NCBI RefSeq assembly: GCF_029952525.1
Contig: NZ_JASAOF010000019.1
Coordinates: 1 to 64,000 of the forward strand
Source of the DNA: Saccharopolyspora ipomoeae
GTDB lineage: Bacteria > Actinomycetota > Actinomycetes > Mycobacteriales > Pseudonocardiaceae
Direction: 5' to 3'
Length of the DNA: 64,000 nt
The position numbers were made by a program, and so were the translations under genes. The notes under the pieces were generated by a model that saw only the letters and a program-made list of their open reading frames with translations, made no database searches and was not told the origin of the DNA. Numbering within the stretch: position 1 is the first letter of the stretch; every line of letters starts with the position of its first letter. Positions 25,791-34,666 of the stretch are shown here, piece by piece.

Positions 25791-26003
25791 GACCACTGTG
25801 AGGGGGAAGGCGGGCGCCGGTGCCGGCTTGGGGATGCCCGGCACCGGCGCACCGCCGAAGAGACCACTGCGAGGGGGAAGGGGCCCGCGCTGGCGCCGGA
25901 TCGGGGATGCCCGGCGCCAGCGCGTGCCCACTCGAAAGGCCACTCTGAGGGGGTGGACGCGACGCCGGTGTCGACATGGGGATGTCCGACACCGGCGTCG
26001 CGT
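25791..26003. repeat. Array of three covarying hairpins
   Basis: Three units repeat at 71- and 76-base spacing. On the plus strand each has a box CCACTSNGAGGGGG (25793, 25864, 25940), a long perfect stem and a loop with GGGGATG. The stems are 25814-25826/25838-25850 (13 bp), 25886-25899/25911-25924 (14 bp) and 25957-25973/25987-26003 (17 bp). Stem sequences differ between units, but both arms change together, so pairing is preserved while loop and box are constant. Unit lengths are not multiples of three. It lies between two minus-strand genes. It may be a structured RNA array, a terminator cluster or protein-binding repeats. Confidence 0.85.
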
Positions 26004-26047
26004 TGTGCGCCAGCGGTTTTGGGATCCACCGCCGCCGAGCCCGGGGA

Positions 26048-28081
26048 TCAGCCGGCCAGGTAGCGGCGGAACTCCTCGGCCGGGACCGGGCGGGAGAAGT
26101 AGTAGCCCTGGTAGGCGTCGACCGACACCGCGCGCAGCAGCTGGTGCTGCGTGGAGGTCTCGACGCCCTCGGCGATGCACATCCGGCCGAGCGTGCGGGC
26201 GAGTTCGGTCATGGCGCGGGCGATCCCCAGGTCGTCGGGGTCCGTCCCGACACCGGAGACGAACATCCGGTCCAGCTTGATGATCTGCGTCGGCAGCTCC
26301 TTGAGCACCGCCAGCGACGAGTAGCCGGTGCCGAAGTCGTCGACCGCGAACTGCACGCCGTCGGCGACCAGGTCGTTCATCTCCTGCCGCTGCTCCGGTT
26401 CGAGCTGCGCGAACACCGTCTCGACCATCTCCAGCACCAAGTCCTCCGGCGCCGCACCGGTTTCGGCGAGCACCGAGCGCACGACGTCGGCGAAACCCGG
26501 CTGCTCGGGCCGCAGTCCGGAGAGGTTCACCGCGACCTTCACCGCTCCCCCGCCGTCGATGCGCCGCCAGGTCATCGCCTCGCGCAGGGCGGTGCGCAGC
26601 ACGCAGGTGTCGAGCTCGGCGAGCATCCCGCCGCGCGAAGCGATCGCGAGCACCACGTCCGGCGTGAGCGGCCCGAGTTCGGGGTGGGTCCAGCGCAGCA
26701 GGGCCTCGGCGATGACGACGGTGCCGTCGTTGTCGACCACCGGCTGGTAGTGCAGGTCGATCTCCTCACCCGCGATGGCTTCCCGCAGCTCCTCCTCCAG
26801 TGCGAGCTGGTCGTGGTCGTTGCCGCGGAGGGTTTGGCCGCGGACCCGGGCGTCGAGCATCGCCGACTCGGCCGAGCGCAGCAGGCTCACCACGTCCACG
26901 TTGCGATCCTCGACGGCCTTGACGCCGATCGACGCGGTGACCTGGACGTGCCTGCGGCGCAGCGGAACGGTCATCCGGAACAGCTCGGCGACGCTCTCGG
27001 TGACCGCCTCCAGGTCGGCGTCGCCGTCGAGGTCCCGGCACAGGATGACGAACTCGTCGCCGTAGAAGCGGGCCACCTCGCAGCGCGGCGGAAGACCTGC
27101 CAGCAGGCGTTCGGCGACGGCCGAGAGCAATTCGTCGCCGGCCTCGTGGCCGAGGGCGTCGTTGATCCGCTTGAAGTTGTGCAGGTCGCAGAACAGCACC
27201 GCGACGCTGCCCGGCTTGTCCGGTGGCAGCAGGTCGGCGAGCCGCTCCTGGAAGCCGCGGCGGTTGAGCAGTCCGGTGAGCTCGTCGTGCGTGGCCTGGT
27301 GGCGCAAGGTCATGGCGCGGGCGAGTTGTTCGGTGATGTCGTGGAAGGTGATCAGCCAGCTGCGGCTGCCGTCGTCGCGGATCGACGCGGCGGCCCGCAC
27401 CTGGCAGGGCACGGGGGTGCCGTCGGAACGGGCCAGCACCCGGTGCGGGACGAGCAGGTCGCCGGTGGACCGGGTGTCGCCGTTGACGAGCCCGCCACCG
27501 GTGTCCGTGGGGTCGAGCAGGTCGAGGTCGCGGCGGCCGACGAGGTCGTCGAGTCGGTAGCCGAGCAGGTCGCAGAGCGCGCCGTTGGCGTCGAGGAACC
27601 ACCCGTCGGCGTCGAGCAGCGCGATCCCGGAGGGCGCGAGCTCGAACAGGTCGGCCAGCCGCCGGCGGGTGCGCTCGACGCGCGCGGAGGCCTCGCTCTC
27701 GTTGCGCACGACCTTGATGAACCCGTCGAGCTCGCCGTCCGGGGTGCGCTGCGCGGCGATGACGACGTGCGCCCAGTACCGGCTGCCGTCCTTGCGGACG
27801 CGCCAGCCCCGGTCGATGAAGAAGCCGTCCTCGCTCGCCTGCTGAAGCTCCCAGTCCGGGTAGCCCGCGGCGATCTGCTCCGGCGGGTAGAACCGCGAGA
27901 AGTGGCTTCCTATGACCTCGTCGGAGGTGTAGCCCTTGAGGCGTTCGGCGCCCTCGTTCCAGCTGGCGACGTGCCCGTCGGCGTCGAGCGCGAAGATCGC
28001 GTAGTCCCGCATGTCCTCGGCGGCGAGGATCTTCTCCGCACCTACCTGCACCGCCCAGGGCTCACGCTTGTCGTGGTCCAT
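26048..28081 (-). CDS. PAS-PAS-GGDEF-EAL cyclic-di-GMP protein
   Basis: A 677-residue protein with no membrane segment. Two PAS domains lie at about 20-135 and 140-260. The GGDEF domain (265-425) has the signature as RFYGDEF, where the first Gly is Tyr, so cyclase activity is doubtful. The EAL domain (435-677) keeps IAEALLRW, the Asn of VAVNLSG, Glu of LEMVETVF, DDFGTGYSSL, IKLDR and AEGVET, so phosphodiesterase activity is expected. The PAS domains suggest redox or ligand sensing. It would lower c-di-GMP. The start ATG has a distant GAGGGAA. Confidence 0.9.
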   Translation of the reverse strand: MDHDKREPWAVQVGAEKILAAEDMRDYAIFALDADGHVASWNEGAERLKGYTSDEVIGSHFSRFYPPEQIAAGYPDWELQQASEDGFFIDRGWRVRKDGSRYWAHVVIAAQRTPDGELDGFIKVVRNESEASARVERTRRRLADLFELAPSGIALLDADGWFLDANGALCDLLGYRLDDLVGRRDLDLLDPTDTGGGLVNGDTRSTGDLLVPHRVLARSDGTPVPCQVRAAASIRDDGSRSWLITFHDITEQLARAMTLRHQATHDELTGLLNRRGFQERLADLLPPDKPGSVAVLFCDLHNFKRINDALGHEAGDELLSAVAERLLAGLPPRCEVARFYGDEFVILCRDLDGDADLEAVTESVAELFRMTVPLRRRHVQVTASIGVKAVEDRNVDVVSLLRSAESAMLDARVRGQTLRGNDHDQLALEEELREAIAGEEIDLHYQPVVDNDGTVVIAEALLRWTHPELGPLTPDVVLAIASRGGMLAELDTCVLRTALREAMTWRRIDGGGAVKVAVNLSGLRPEQPGFADVVRSVLAETGAAPEDLVLEMVETVFAQLEPEQRQEMNDLVADGVQFAVDDFGTGYSSLAVLKELPTQIIKLDRMFVSGVGTDPDDLGIARAMTELARTLGRMCIAEGVETSTQHQLLRAVSVDAYQGYYFSRPVPAEEFRRYLAG

Positions 28082-28140
28082 GTCTGGTCCCGTTCCCTCG
28101 GCGTGCCCGCAACGTACGGTCCCGAGACCAGTCCCTGCAA

Positions 28141-28749
28141 CTAGGGAGCAGGTGTCGGGGCGTGCAGTGCGGGGGTTACCCAGCGGTGCAGGAACGCACG
28201 CAGATCGGCGCCGTCGCGTCCCGGGAGCGGGTCGTTGGCGAACGACAAGAGCACGCGCAGCAGGAATTCCAGGAGTTCGGTCAGCTCGTCGCCGGAGAAG
28301 CCGAGCGCGTCCCAGTCCACGTCGGTGCGGGCGAACGCGAGGCGGCAGGCGTCGAAGGCGCGGACCGAAGTCGCCCCGCGCGAGAACGCATCCGGACGTC
28401 CCAGGTCCAGAAACAGCCCCAGGTACGGGTCTTTCGGCACTTGCTCGATGGCGTAGGCCATCGCCTCGACGACGACGTCGGCGGGGTCGCGGCGTCCGGC
28501 GAGGTGGCCGACGAGCCGTTCGAGGAAGCTGTTGAGGGCGGCGAAGCCGACCGCGATGAACAGCTCCTCGGTGCTCGGGAAGTAGCGGTAGACGGTCTGC
28601 CGGATGACGCCGAGTTCGGAGGCGACGTCGGACAGGCTCGTCTTGCCCGGCCCGTGCCGGTCGATGCACCGCATCGCCGCATCGATGATGCGGGCCTTGG
28701 CCTCCTCGCCGTCTCGCGGCGGCGCACCGTTCCACGCCGGTCGTTTCAT
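28141..28749 (-). CDS. TetR-family regulator
   Basis: A 202-residue regulator. The HTH reads RIIDAAMRCIDRHGPGKTSL, SDVASELGVIRQTVYRYFPS. It is divergent from the CYP125/aldehyde dehydrogenase operon with a palindromic region between, so it likely controls steroid side-chain oxidation. It is short of the KstR signature context (no TNNAACNNGTTNNA site is seen). The ATG at 28749 is chosen because upstream frames cross the promoter. Confidence 0.88.
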   Translation of the reverse strand: MKRPAWNGAPPRDGEEAKARIIDAAMRCIDRHGPGKTSLSDVASELGVIRQTVYRYFPSTEELFIAVGFAALNSFLERLVGHLAGRRDPADVVVEAMAYAIEQVPKDPYLGLFLDLGRPDAFSRGATSVRAFDACRLAFARTDVDWDALGFSGDELTELLEFLLRVLLSFANDPLPGRDGADLRAFLHRWVTPALHAPTPAP

Positions 28750-28801
28750 GACTCGAGTATGGCCGAGCGGACCCGCGACGCTGCCCATTGCCTCCGGACA
28801 A

Positions 28802-28828
28802 TCATACATCTACGGTATGTCTGTATGA
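28802..28828. promoter_or_regulatory. Candidate TetR operator before cyp125
   Basis: TCATACA (28802-28808) is inverted as TGTATGA (28822-28828), with an inner CATAC/GTATG pair. The AT-rich site lies between divergent tetR and P450 genes. The match is good, but the spacer is longer than usual for TetR. Confidence 0.6.
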
Positions 28829-28883
28829 CGCGCTTCGGCAAGCCGGAACGCGATCAACCCCCGCGATCCGCGAGGAGGCAACG

Positions 28884-30110
28884 GTGCCTGACCCGACGAT
28901 CCCGGCTGGACTCGACTTCTCCGACCCCGAGCTGTGGGCGCGGCGAACGCCCGTCGAGGAGTTCACCTCGCTGCGCGCCACCGCGCCGGTCTGGTGGAAC
29001 GCGCAGACCGACGGCATGGACGCGCCCTACGACGACGGCGGCTTCTGGGTGATCAGCAAGCACGCCGACATCCGGGCGATCTCCCGCGACCCGAAGCTGT
29101 ACTCCTCGGCGGCCAACAACGCGATCATCCGCTTCCCCGGTTACACCACGCCGGAGGCGTTCGAGGCGATCCGCACGATGCTGATCAACATGGATCCGCC
29201 GAAGCACACCAAGATCCGCGGCATCATCAACAAGGGGTTCACCCCGCGCGCGGTGGAGAACCTGCGGGCGGCGCTGACCGAGCGCGCCCAGGACATCGTG
29301 CGCAACGCCGCAGAGCAGGGCGGCGGCGACTTCGTCGAGCAGGTCGCCTGCGAGCTGCCGCTGCAGGCCATCGCCGAGCTGCTGGGCGTGCCGCAGGAGG
29401 ACCGCAAGAACCTCTTCGACTGGTCCAACCAGATGCTCAACTTCGACGACCCCGAGTTCGGCGACCCGGTCGCGGCCTCGGCCGAAGTGCTCGGCTACGC
29501 GATGACGATGGCCGAGACCAAGCGCGCGTGCCCGATGGACGACATCGTCTCCAAGCTGGTCGCCGCCGACGTCGACGGGCAGTCGCTGTCCTCCGACGAG
29601 TTCGGGTTCTTCGTGATCCTGCTGTCGGTCGCGGGCAACGAGACCACCCGCAACGCCACCACGCACGGCATGAAGGCGTTCGTCGACCACCCCGAGCAGT
29701 GGGAGATCTACCGGGAGCACCGGCCGGCCACCGCGCCTGACGAGATCGTCCGCTGGGCCACGCCGGTCACCTCGTTCCAGCGCACCGCCACCGCCGACGT
29801 CGAGATCGGCGGGCAGCTCATCCGCGAGGGCGAGCGGGTCGCGCTGTTCTACAGCTCGGCGAACTTCGACGAGGACGTCTTCGACGACCCGTTCCGCTTC
29901 GACGTGCTCCGAGACCCCAACCCGCACTTGGGTTTCGGCGGCACCGGCGCGCACTACTGCGTGGGCGCGAACCTGGCGCGGCTGCAGCTGGACCTGATCT
30001 TCAACGCGATCGCCGACGTGCTGCCGAACCTGCGGCAGGTCTCCGAACCCGAGCGGCTGCGATCCAGCTTCATCAACGGCATCAAGCACTGGCAAGTCAG
30101 CTACGAGTGA
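28884..30110 (+). CDS. cyp125: Steroid C26-monooxygenase CYP125
   Basis: A 408-residue P450, from GTG with GAGGAGG upstream. It is close to mycobacterial CYP125A1 over its whole length: PVEEFTSLRATAPVWWNAQT, MDPPKHTKIRGIINKGFTPR, GDFVEQVACELPLQAIAELL, the I-helix SVAGNETTRNATTHGM, the K-helix DEIVRWATPVTSFQRT, and the heme loop GFGGTGAHYCVGANLARL. CYP125 hydroxylates the terminal methyl of the cholesterol/cholest-4-en-3-one side chain and oxidises it further. The aldehyde dehydrogenase gene follows after 9 bp and would complete the acid. Confidence 0.92.
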   Translation: MPDPTIPAGLDFSDPELWARRTPVEEFTSLRATAPVWWNAQTDGMDAPYDDGGFWVISKHADIRAISRDPKLYSSAANNAIIRFPGYTTPEAFEAIRTMLINMDPPKHTKIRGIINKGFTPRAVENLRAALTERAQDIVRNAAEQGGGDFVEQVACELPLQAIAELLGVPQEDRKNLFDWSNQMLNFDDPEFGDPVAASAEVLGYAMTMAETKRACPMDDIVSKLVAADVDGQSLSSDEFGFFVILLSVAGNETTRNATTHGMKAFVDHPEQWEIYREHRPATAPDEIVRWATPVTSFQRTATADVEIGGQLIREGERVALFYSSANFDEDVFDDPFRFDVLRDPNPHLGFGGTGAHYCVGANLARLQLDLIFNAIADVLPNLRQVSEPERLRSSFINGIKHWQVSYE

Positions 30111-30119
30111 GGAATCCGC

Positions 30120-31655
30120 ATGGCAATCGTGCAGCCGCAACCGACCGCTGAGGACGGACGGCGCCGGATCCGCCTGGACAGCCCGGTGGACCGCCACCAC
30201 GTCGGCGACCTGGAGATCAGCACCAAGGCCGAGGTCGACGCGGCGATCGAACGCGCCCGCGCCGCCCAGGCCGAGTGGGCCGCGCGACCGGTCGCCGAAC
30301 GCGCCCGCGTCCTGCGCAACGTCGTCGACGTGCTCGTGCGGCGGCGCGAGGAGATCGTCGAGCAGGTGCGCGCCGAGACCGGCAAACCCCGGGCCGAGGC
30401 GCTGACCATCGAGGTCGTGCCCGCCTGCGACTTCGTCAACTTCTGGTGCAAGCGCGCGCCGAAGGACCTGCGCGACGAGAAGCGCCGGCTGCACGGCTAC
30501 CTGCTGCCGATGAAGAAGCTGCGCATCAAGTACCAGCCGCTGGGCGTGGTCGGCGTGATCACGCCGTGGAACGCGCCGTTCGTGCTGTCGCTGAACCCCG
30601 TGGTGCAGGCGCTGCTGGCGGGGAACTCGGTGGTGCTCAAGCCCTCCGAGGTCACGCCCCGCTCCGGCGAGCTGGCCGTGCAGGTGCTGCACGAGGCCGG
30701 CGTTCCGGCCGACGTCGTGCAGTGCGTGCACGGCGACGGCGAGACCGGCGCGGCGCTGGTGGAGGGCGACGTCGACAAGATCTCGTTCACCGGCAGCGTC
30801 GGCACCGGCCGCAAGATCGCCTCGTCCTGCGCGTCCTCGCTCAAGCCCTGCACGCTGGAGCTCGGTGGCAAGGACGCGATGATCGTCTGCGCCGACGCCG
30901 ACCTGGAGCGCGCCGCGTCCGGCGCGGCGTACCTGTCGATGTTCAACTCCGGGCAGGTGTGCCTGAGCGTCGAGCGGATCTACGTGGTGGAGTCGGTCGC
31001 CGACGAGTTCATCCGGCTGCTCAAGGAGAAGGTCTCCGCGCTGCGCTACGGCTCCGAGGACGGCGACGTCGGTCCGCTGTTCTTCGACAAGCAGGTGGAC
31101 GTGGTCAGCGGGCACCTCAAGGACGCCACCAACAAGGGCGCCGAGGTGCTGGTCGGCGGTTCCCGGGTGTCCGGCGACGGCCTGTTCTTCCAGCCCACGG
31201 TGGTCGTGAACGCCACCCACGACATGGAGCTGATGACCGAGGAGACCTTCGGCCCGATCGCGACCGTGATGCGGGTGCGCGACGAGGACGAGGCGATCCG
31301 GATGGCCAACGACTGCCAGTACGGGCTCGGCGGCAGCGTGTTCACCCGCGACGCCGCCAAGGCCGAGCGCATCGGCGGGCAGCTGACCACGGGTTCGGTC
31401 GTGCACAACGACGCCGCGGTCATCTACGGCGTTCCCGAAGCTCCCTTCGGCGGGCGGAAGAACAGCGGGGTCGGGCAGGTCAACGGCCTGGACTCGCTGC
31501 GCGGCTTCACCCACGCCCAGCCGATCCTGCTCACGCGCGGCTCCCCGAAGGGCGAGAGCGTCTGGTACCCCTACACCGACAAGACCATCCGCAACCTCGA
31601 CGGCCTCATCCGCTACGGCTTCGGCAACAAGTTCCTCCGCAAACTCCTGTCCTGA
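30120..31655 (+). CDS. NAD(P)-dependent aldehyde dehydrogenase
   Basis: A 511-residue aldehyde dehydrogenase. The Rossmann and substrate motifs are intact: GVITPWNAPFVLSLNPVVQA, KPSEVTPRSG, FTGSVGTGRKIA, catalytic Glu in LELGGKDA (about 251), nucleophile Cys in FNSGQVCLSVERIYV (about 285), and EETFGPIATVMRV. It is 9 bp after cyp125, so a role oxidising the C26 aldehyde of the steroid side chain is inferred. The C-terminal extension (about 30 residues past the usual end) is basic. Confidence 0.92.
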   Translation: MAIVQPQPTAEDGRRRIRLDSPVDRHHVGDLEISTKAEVDAAIERARAAQAEWAARPVAERARVLRNVVDVLVRRREEIVEQVRAETGKPRAEALTIEVVPACDFVNFWCKRAPKDLRDEKRRLHGYLLPMKKLRIKYQPLGVVGVITPWNAPFVLSLNPVVQALLAGNSVVLKPSEVTPRSGELAVQVLHEAGVPADVVQCVHGDGETGAALVEGDVDKISFTGSVGTGRKIASSCASSLKPCTLELGGKDAMIVCADADLERAASGAAYLSMFNSGQVCLSVERIYVVESVADEFIRLLKEKVSALRYGSEDGDVGPLFFDKQVDVVSGHLKDATNKGAEVLVGGSRVSGDGLFFQPTVVVNATHDMELMTEETFGPIATVMRVRDEDEAIRMANDCQYGLGGSVFTRDAAKAERIGGQLTTGSVVHNDAAVIYGVPEAPFGGRKNSGVGQVNGLDSLRGFTHAQPILLTRGSPKGESVWYPYTDKTIRNLDGLIRYGFGNKFLRKLLS

Positions 31656-31670
31656 GCGCGTCTTTCCGAA

Positions 31671-31770
31671 CGGATTACGGCCGTATTCGGAGTCCGGATT
31701 ACGGCCGTAATCGAGGTCCGGATTACGGCCGTATTCCGGGTGCGCACCGGGATTGCGGCCGTATTCCGGG
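31671..31770. repeat. Four tandem GGATTACGGCCGTA palindromic repeats
   Basis: Units start at 31671, 31695, 31719 and 31748. Each has the core TACGGCCGTA (the last TGCGGCCGTA), and the second is fully palindromic as ATTACGGCCGTAAT. Spacing is 24, 24 and 29 bp. They lie after the aldehyde dehydrogenase and before the next gene on the same strand; they could be terminators or operators. Confidence 0.85.
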
Positions 31771-31831
31771 CCACCGGGGGTGAGCCACGTTCGATCGGGC
31801 GAACACGGCTGGGTGATGGTTGGGTGTCGGC

Positions 31832-32404
31832 ATGTCCGGAGCTCAGCACCTGGTTCAGGCCGTGGCGACGCTCAAGCAGGTCGTCGCCGGGATCTCGCCG
31901 TCGCAGCTGTCGGCGCCGACGCCGTGCGCGGAGTTCGACGTGCGCGGGTTGATCAACCACCTGCTGCACTGGGGCCCGTCGTTCGAGGCCGCCGCGCGGG
32001 GCGAGCTGGTCCCGGCGGCGGCCGAGGTCGTCGACCGGACCTCCGGTGACTGGCCGAAAGCGCTGCTGTCGCAGCTGACCCGCATCGCCCACGCCTGGAG
32101 CGCCCCGGACGCCTGGACCGGCGAGACGCACATGGGCGGTCCTTCGCGGTACCCGTCGGACCTGGTGGGCGGGCTGATCACGGTCGAGCACACGGTCCAC
32201 GCCTGGGACCTCACCCGCGCATCGGACACCGAGGCCACCTGGAGCACCGACACCCTCACCCACGTGCTCGCGGTGGTCACCCGCACCGCGCCCCGGGGCC
32301 GCGAGATGGGCGCCTACGCCCCCGAGGTCCCGGTCCCGGAGGACTCCCCCGTCCTCGACAAGATCGTCGCCAAGACCGGCCGGAACCCCCATTGGCACCC
32401 TTGA
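31832..32404 (+). CDS. TIGR03086/DinB-like mycothiol-dependent-type protein
   Basis: A 190-residue helical protein of the TIGR03086/maleylpyruvate-isomerase-like metal-binding family. Conserved: APTPCAEFDVRGLINHLLHW (first His), the second His pair region around LITVEHTVHAWDLTRA, and the C-terminal PVPEDSPVLDKIVAKTGRNP. Relatives use mycothiol or bind a metal; the substrate is unknown. An alternative start lies 12 bases upstream. Confidence 0.85.
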   Translation: MSGAQHLVQAVATLKQVVAGISPSQLSAPTPCAEFDVRGLINHLLHWGPSFEAAARGELVPAAAEVVDRTSGDWPKALLSQLTRIAHAWSAPDAWTGETHMGGPSRYPSDLVGGLITVEHTVHAWDLTRASDTEATWSTDTLTHVLAVVTRTAPRGREMGAYAPEVPVPEDSPVLDKIVAKTGRNPHWHP

Positions 32405-32457
32405 AGCCGCTCACCGGCAACGATTCCTCCGCTGCGGGGCCGCTGCGGGTGACCCGT

Positions 32458-32527
32458 GGACAGTTTTAGCCATAATCACCCATGATCAATGTCCTTTATG
32501 TCCGGTCAATTATGGCTAAAACTGTCC
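32458..32527. terminator. 19-bp perfect inverted repeat between convergent genes
   Basis: GGACAGTTTTAGCCATAAT (32458-32476) is exactly inverted at 32509-32527 with a 32-base loop. It lies between the DinB-like gene and the convergent YhgE/Pip gene, so a bidirectional terminator is likely. Confidence 0.8.
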
Positions 32528-32609
32528 GCGGGTGACGAACGCACTCCCCGGGACCACACAATTCCCCGGGGTGTCCGGCTCTGCGGAGCCGGACACCCCG
32601 TGGGCAGGG

Positions 32610-34661
32610 TCACCAGGCCGGGCGGGGGCCCGGGGTGGGTCGGCGGCGGAACCGGCGGGAGGGGACCACGCGGGCGCGGTCGACCGCCAGGGCGAAGACC
32701 AGGACGCCCGCCACCAGCCACGCGAGGAGCTGCAGGACGCCGCTGCCCGCGCCGCTGCTGCCGGTGACGATCGCCGAAAGCGCCTGCACCGCACCCTGGG
32801 TCGGCAGCAACCCGCTGATGTCACGGAGGAATCCGGGCACCGTCGACACGACCCCGGTCGCGGCGGCCAGCACCAGGACGGCGATCGAGATGATCCGCCC
32901 GACGCTGCCGAACACCGCGATCAACGCCTGGTTGACGGCCACGAACGCCAGCGCCGCCAGCAGCGTCACACCGGTGAACGCCGCCCAGCCGCCGAACCCG
33001 AGTCCCAGGAACGGCGCGAGAACCGTGCTCACCAGCACCGATCCGATCGCGGCCACGGCCACGCCCGGCAGCACCGAGCCGAGCGCCAGCGACCAGGTCG
33101 ACTTCCGCGAGGTCGACGCGTCGGCCGGAACCGCGCGGGTCACCGCGTAGACGCCCAGCGCGGCGGTCCAGAACGCGATGGCCACCAGCAGCGCGATCAG
33201 CGACTTGCCGAAGCCCGGCAGGCTCGACTCCAGCGAGGCCGGGCTCGCGGCCACCGTCTTGAGGTGCTCCCGCTCGGCGTCGCTGTAGCTGGGCAGCTTG
33301 TCGCCCGCGGGAGCCATCTGCTCGGCGAACTGCCGGTTGCCGTCGGCGACCTGACGGCTGCCGTCGGCGAGCGCCTGCACACCCGTGCCGAGCTGCTGCG
33401 ACGCGCCGTTGAACTGGTTGAGCCCGTCGGCCAGCTGCCGCGCACCACCGGAGAGCTGCTGCGCGCCGCCGTCGAGCTGCTGCCCGCCCTGGGCGAGCTG
33501 GCCGATGCCGTTGACGAGCTCACCGGACTTGTCGGCGAGCATCTGGTTGCCGTTGGCGACCTGCTCGGACCCGTAGGCCAGGCCGTTCATGCCGTCGCGC
33601 ATGTCGCGGGCGGGCTTCTGGATCTGCTCCTTGATCGAGTCCAGCGCCCCCTGCTGCTGGCTGAGCCGGTCGACCTCGGCGCGCAGCCCCTTGCACAGGT
33701 CGACGGTCGTGCCCTCCGGCGGGCACTGGGCGAGCAGCTTCTGCAGGCCGTCGAGCGCGGTGGACTCGGTGGGGATCTGGTCGGTGGCGGTGATGATCTG
33801 ATCGGCCAGCGGCGTGAAGGTGTTGGCCATCTGCCGGTTTCCGGCGGCGACCTGCTTGGCGCCGTCGGCGAGCTGCTGGGTCTGCGCCGGCATCTGCTGG
33901 ATCTGCTGGTGCAGCTGGTTGAGGCCGCCCGACAGCTGGGACACGCCCCCGGCGAGCTGCTCGGTACCGTCGGCGAGCTGGTTGCCGCCCTGCGCGAGCT
34001 GCCCGGTGCCGCCGGTCAGCTGACCGACACCGCCCGCGAGCTGGCCGACGCCGTCGGCGAGCTGCCCGCTGCCGTCGGCGAGCTGGTTGGCTCCGTCGAC
34101 GGCCGTGCCGAGCTGGTCGTGCATCTGCGTGAAGCCGCCGTAGAACCCGTCGAGCAGCTGCTCCAGGATCTGCTTGTTGAACACGGCCACGCTGTCCCGG
34201 GCCGCGGCCGACACGGCGGCGGCGTCGGCGGGAGCCGCGATCGGCGAGGTCTGCACGCTGATGCCCGCGCGGGTCGCGTCGAGCGGCTCACCGGTCATCA
34301 CCGAGGCGGTGTTGCGGGAGAACTGCTCGGGGATGATCACCGCCGCCGAGTAGCGGCCCTCGCTGAGCCCTTCGTTCGCGTCGTCGGTGTCGGTCATCTC
34401 CCACGAGTAGCCGGACTCGGTGTTGTTGACCAGCTTCGCGGCCATCTCGCGGCCCAGCGGCGCCATCTGACCGTTGATGGTGGCGGGTTCGTCGTTGTTG
34501 ACCACCGCGACCTTGGCGGCGCCGTGCTGCGACATCGGCGCCCAGAACGCCCAGGCCAGCACTCCGACGATGATCACCGGCACCAGGACTAAGCCGGTCC
34601 AGGTGCGCCAGCCCACCGAGCCGCCCGCGCGGCGGCTCGCGTTGGTGAACGGGTTCAGCAT
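32610..34661 (-). CDS. YhgE/Pip-domain membrane protein
   Basis: A 683-residue membrane protein. An N-terminal span (TGLVLVPVIIVGVLAWAFW) is followed by a large outside region. From about 165 to 470 it has many QLADG/QLAGG-type repeats (for example GANQLADGSGQLADGVGQLA) that form a coiled stalk. Five C-terminal spans close the protein, including LIALLVAIAFWTAALGVYAV and VLQLLAWLVAGVLVFALAV. YhgE/Pip proteins resemble phage-receptor and ABC-2 permease-like exporters. The gene is 5 bp past the MMPL stop and likely cotranscribed with it, forming one export system. Confidence 0.9.
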   Translation of the reverse strand: MLNPFTNASRRAGGSVGWRTWTGLVLVPVIIVGVLAWAFWAPMSQHGAAKVAVVNNDEPATINGQMAPLGREMAAKLVNNTESGYSWEMTDTDDANEGLSEGRYSAAVIIPEQFSRNTASVMTGEPLDATRAGISVQTSPIAAPADAAAVSAAARDSVAVFNKQILEQLLDGFYGGFTQMHDQLGTAVDGANQLADGSGQLADGVGQLAGGVGQLTGGTGQLAQGGNQLADGTEQLAGGVSQLSGGLNQLHQQIQQMPAQTQQLADGAKQVAAGNRQMANTFTPLADQIITATDQIPTESTALDGLQKLLAQCPPEGTTVDLCKGLRAEVDRLSQQQGALDSIKEQIQKPARDMRDGMNGLAYGSEQVANGNQMLADKSGELVNGIGQLAQGGQQLDGGAQQLSGGARQLADGLNQFNGASQQLGTGVQALADGSRQVADGNRQFAEQMAPAGDKLPSYSDAEREHLKTVAASPASLESSLPGFGKSLIALLVAIAFWTAALGVYAVTRAVPADASTSRKSTWSLALGSVLPGVAVAAIGSVLVSTVLAPFLGLGFGGWAAFTGVTLLAALAFVAVNQALIAVFGSVGRIISIAVLVLAAATGVVSTVPGFLRDISGLLPTQGAVQALSAIVTGSSGAGSGVLQLLAWLVAGVLVFALAVDRARVVPSRRFRRRPTPGPRPAW

Positions 34662-34666
34662 GTCCC

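Noticed and set aside
25791..26003. CRISPR array
   Set aside because: Repeats have long variable stems and only three units; no spacers of constant length and no cas gene.
25653..26180. Minus-strand frames across the hairpin array
   Set aside because: All frames are low-complexity, the repeat units are not multiples of three and no ribosome site is seen.
28750..28883. KstR binding site
   Set aside because: No TNNAACNNGTTNNA-type palindrome lies in the promoter gap.
28854..31514. Long minus-strand frame across CYP125 and the aldehyde dehydrogenase
   Set aside because: Shadow of two well-recognised enzymes; no domain in the shadow frame.
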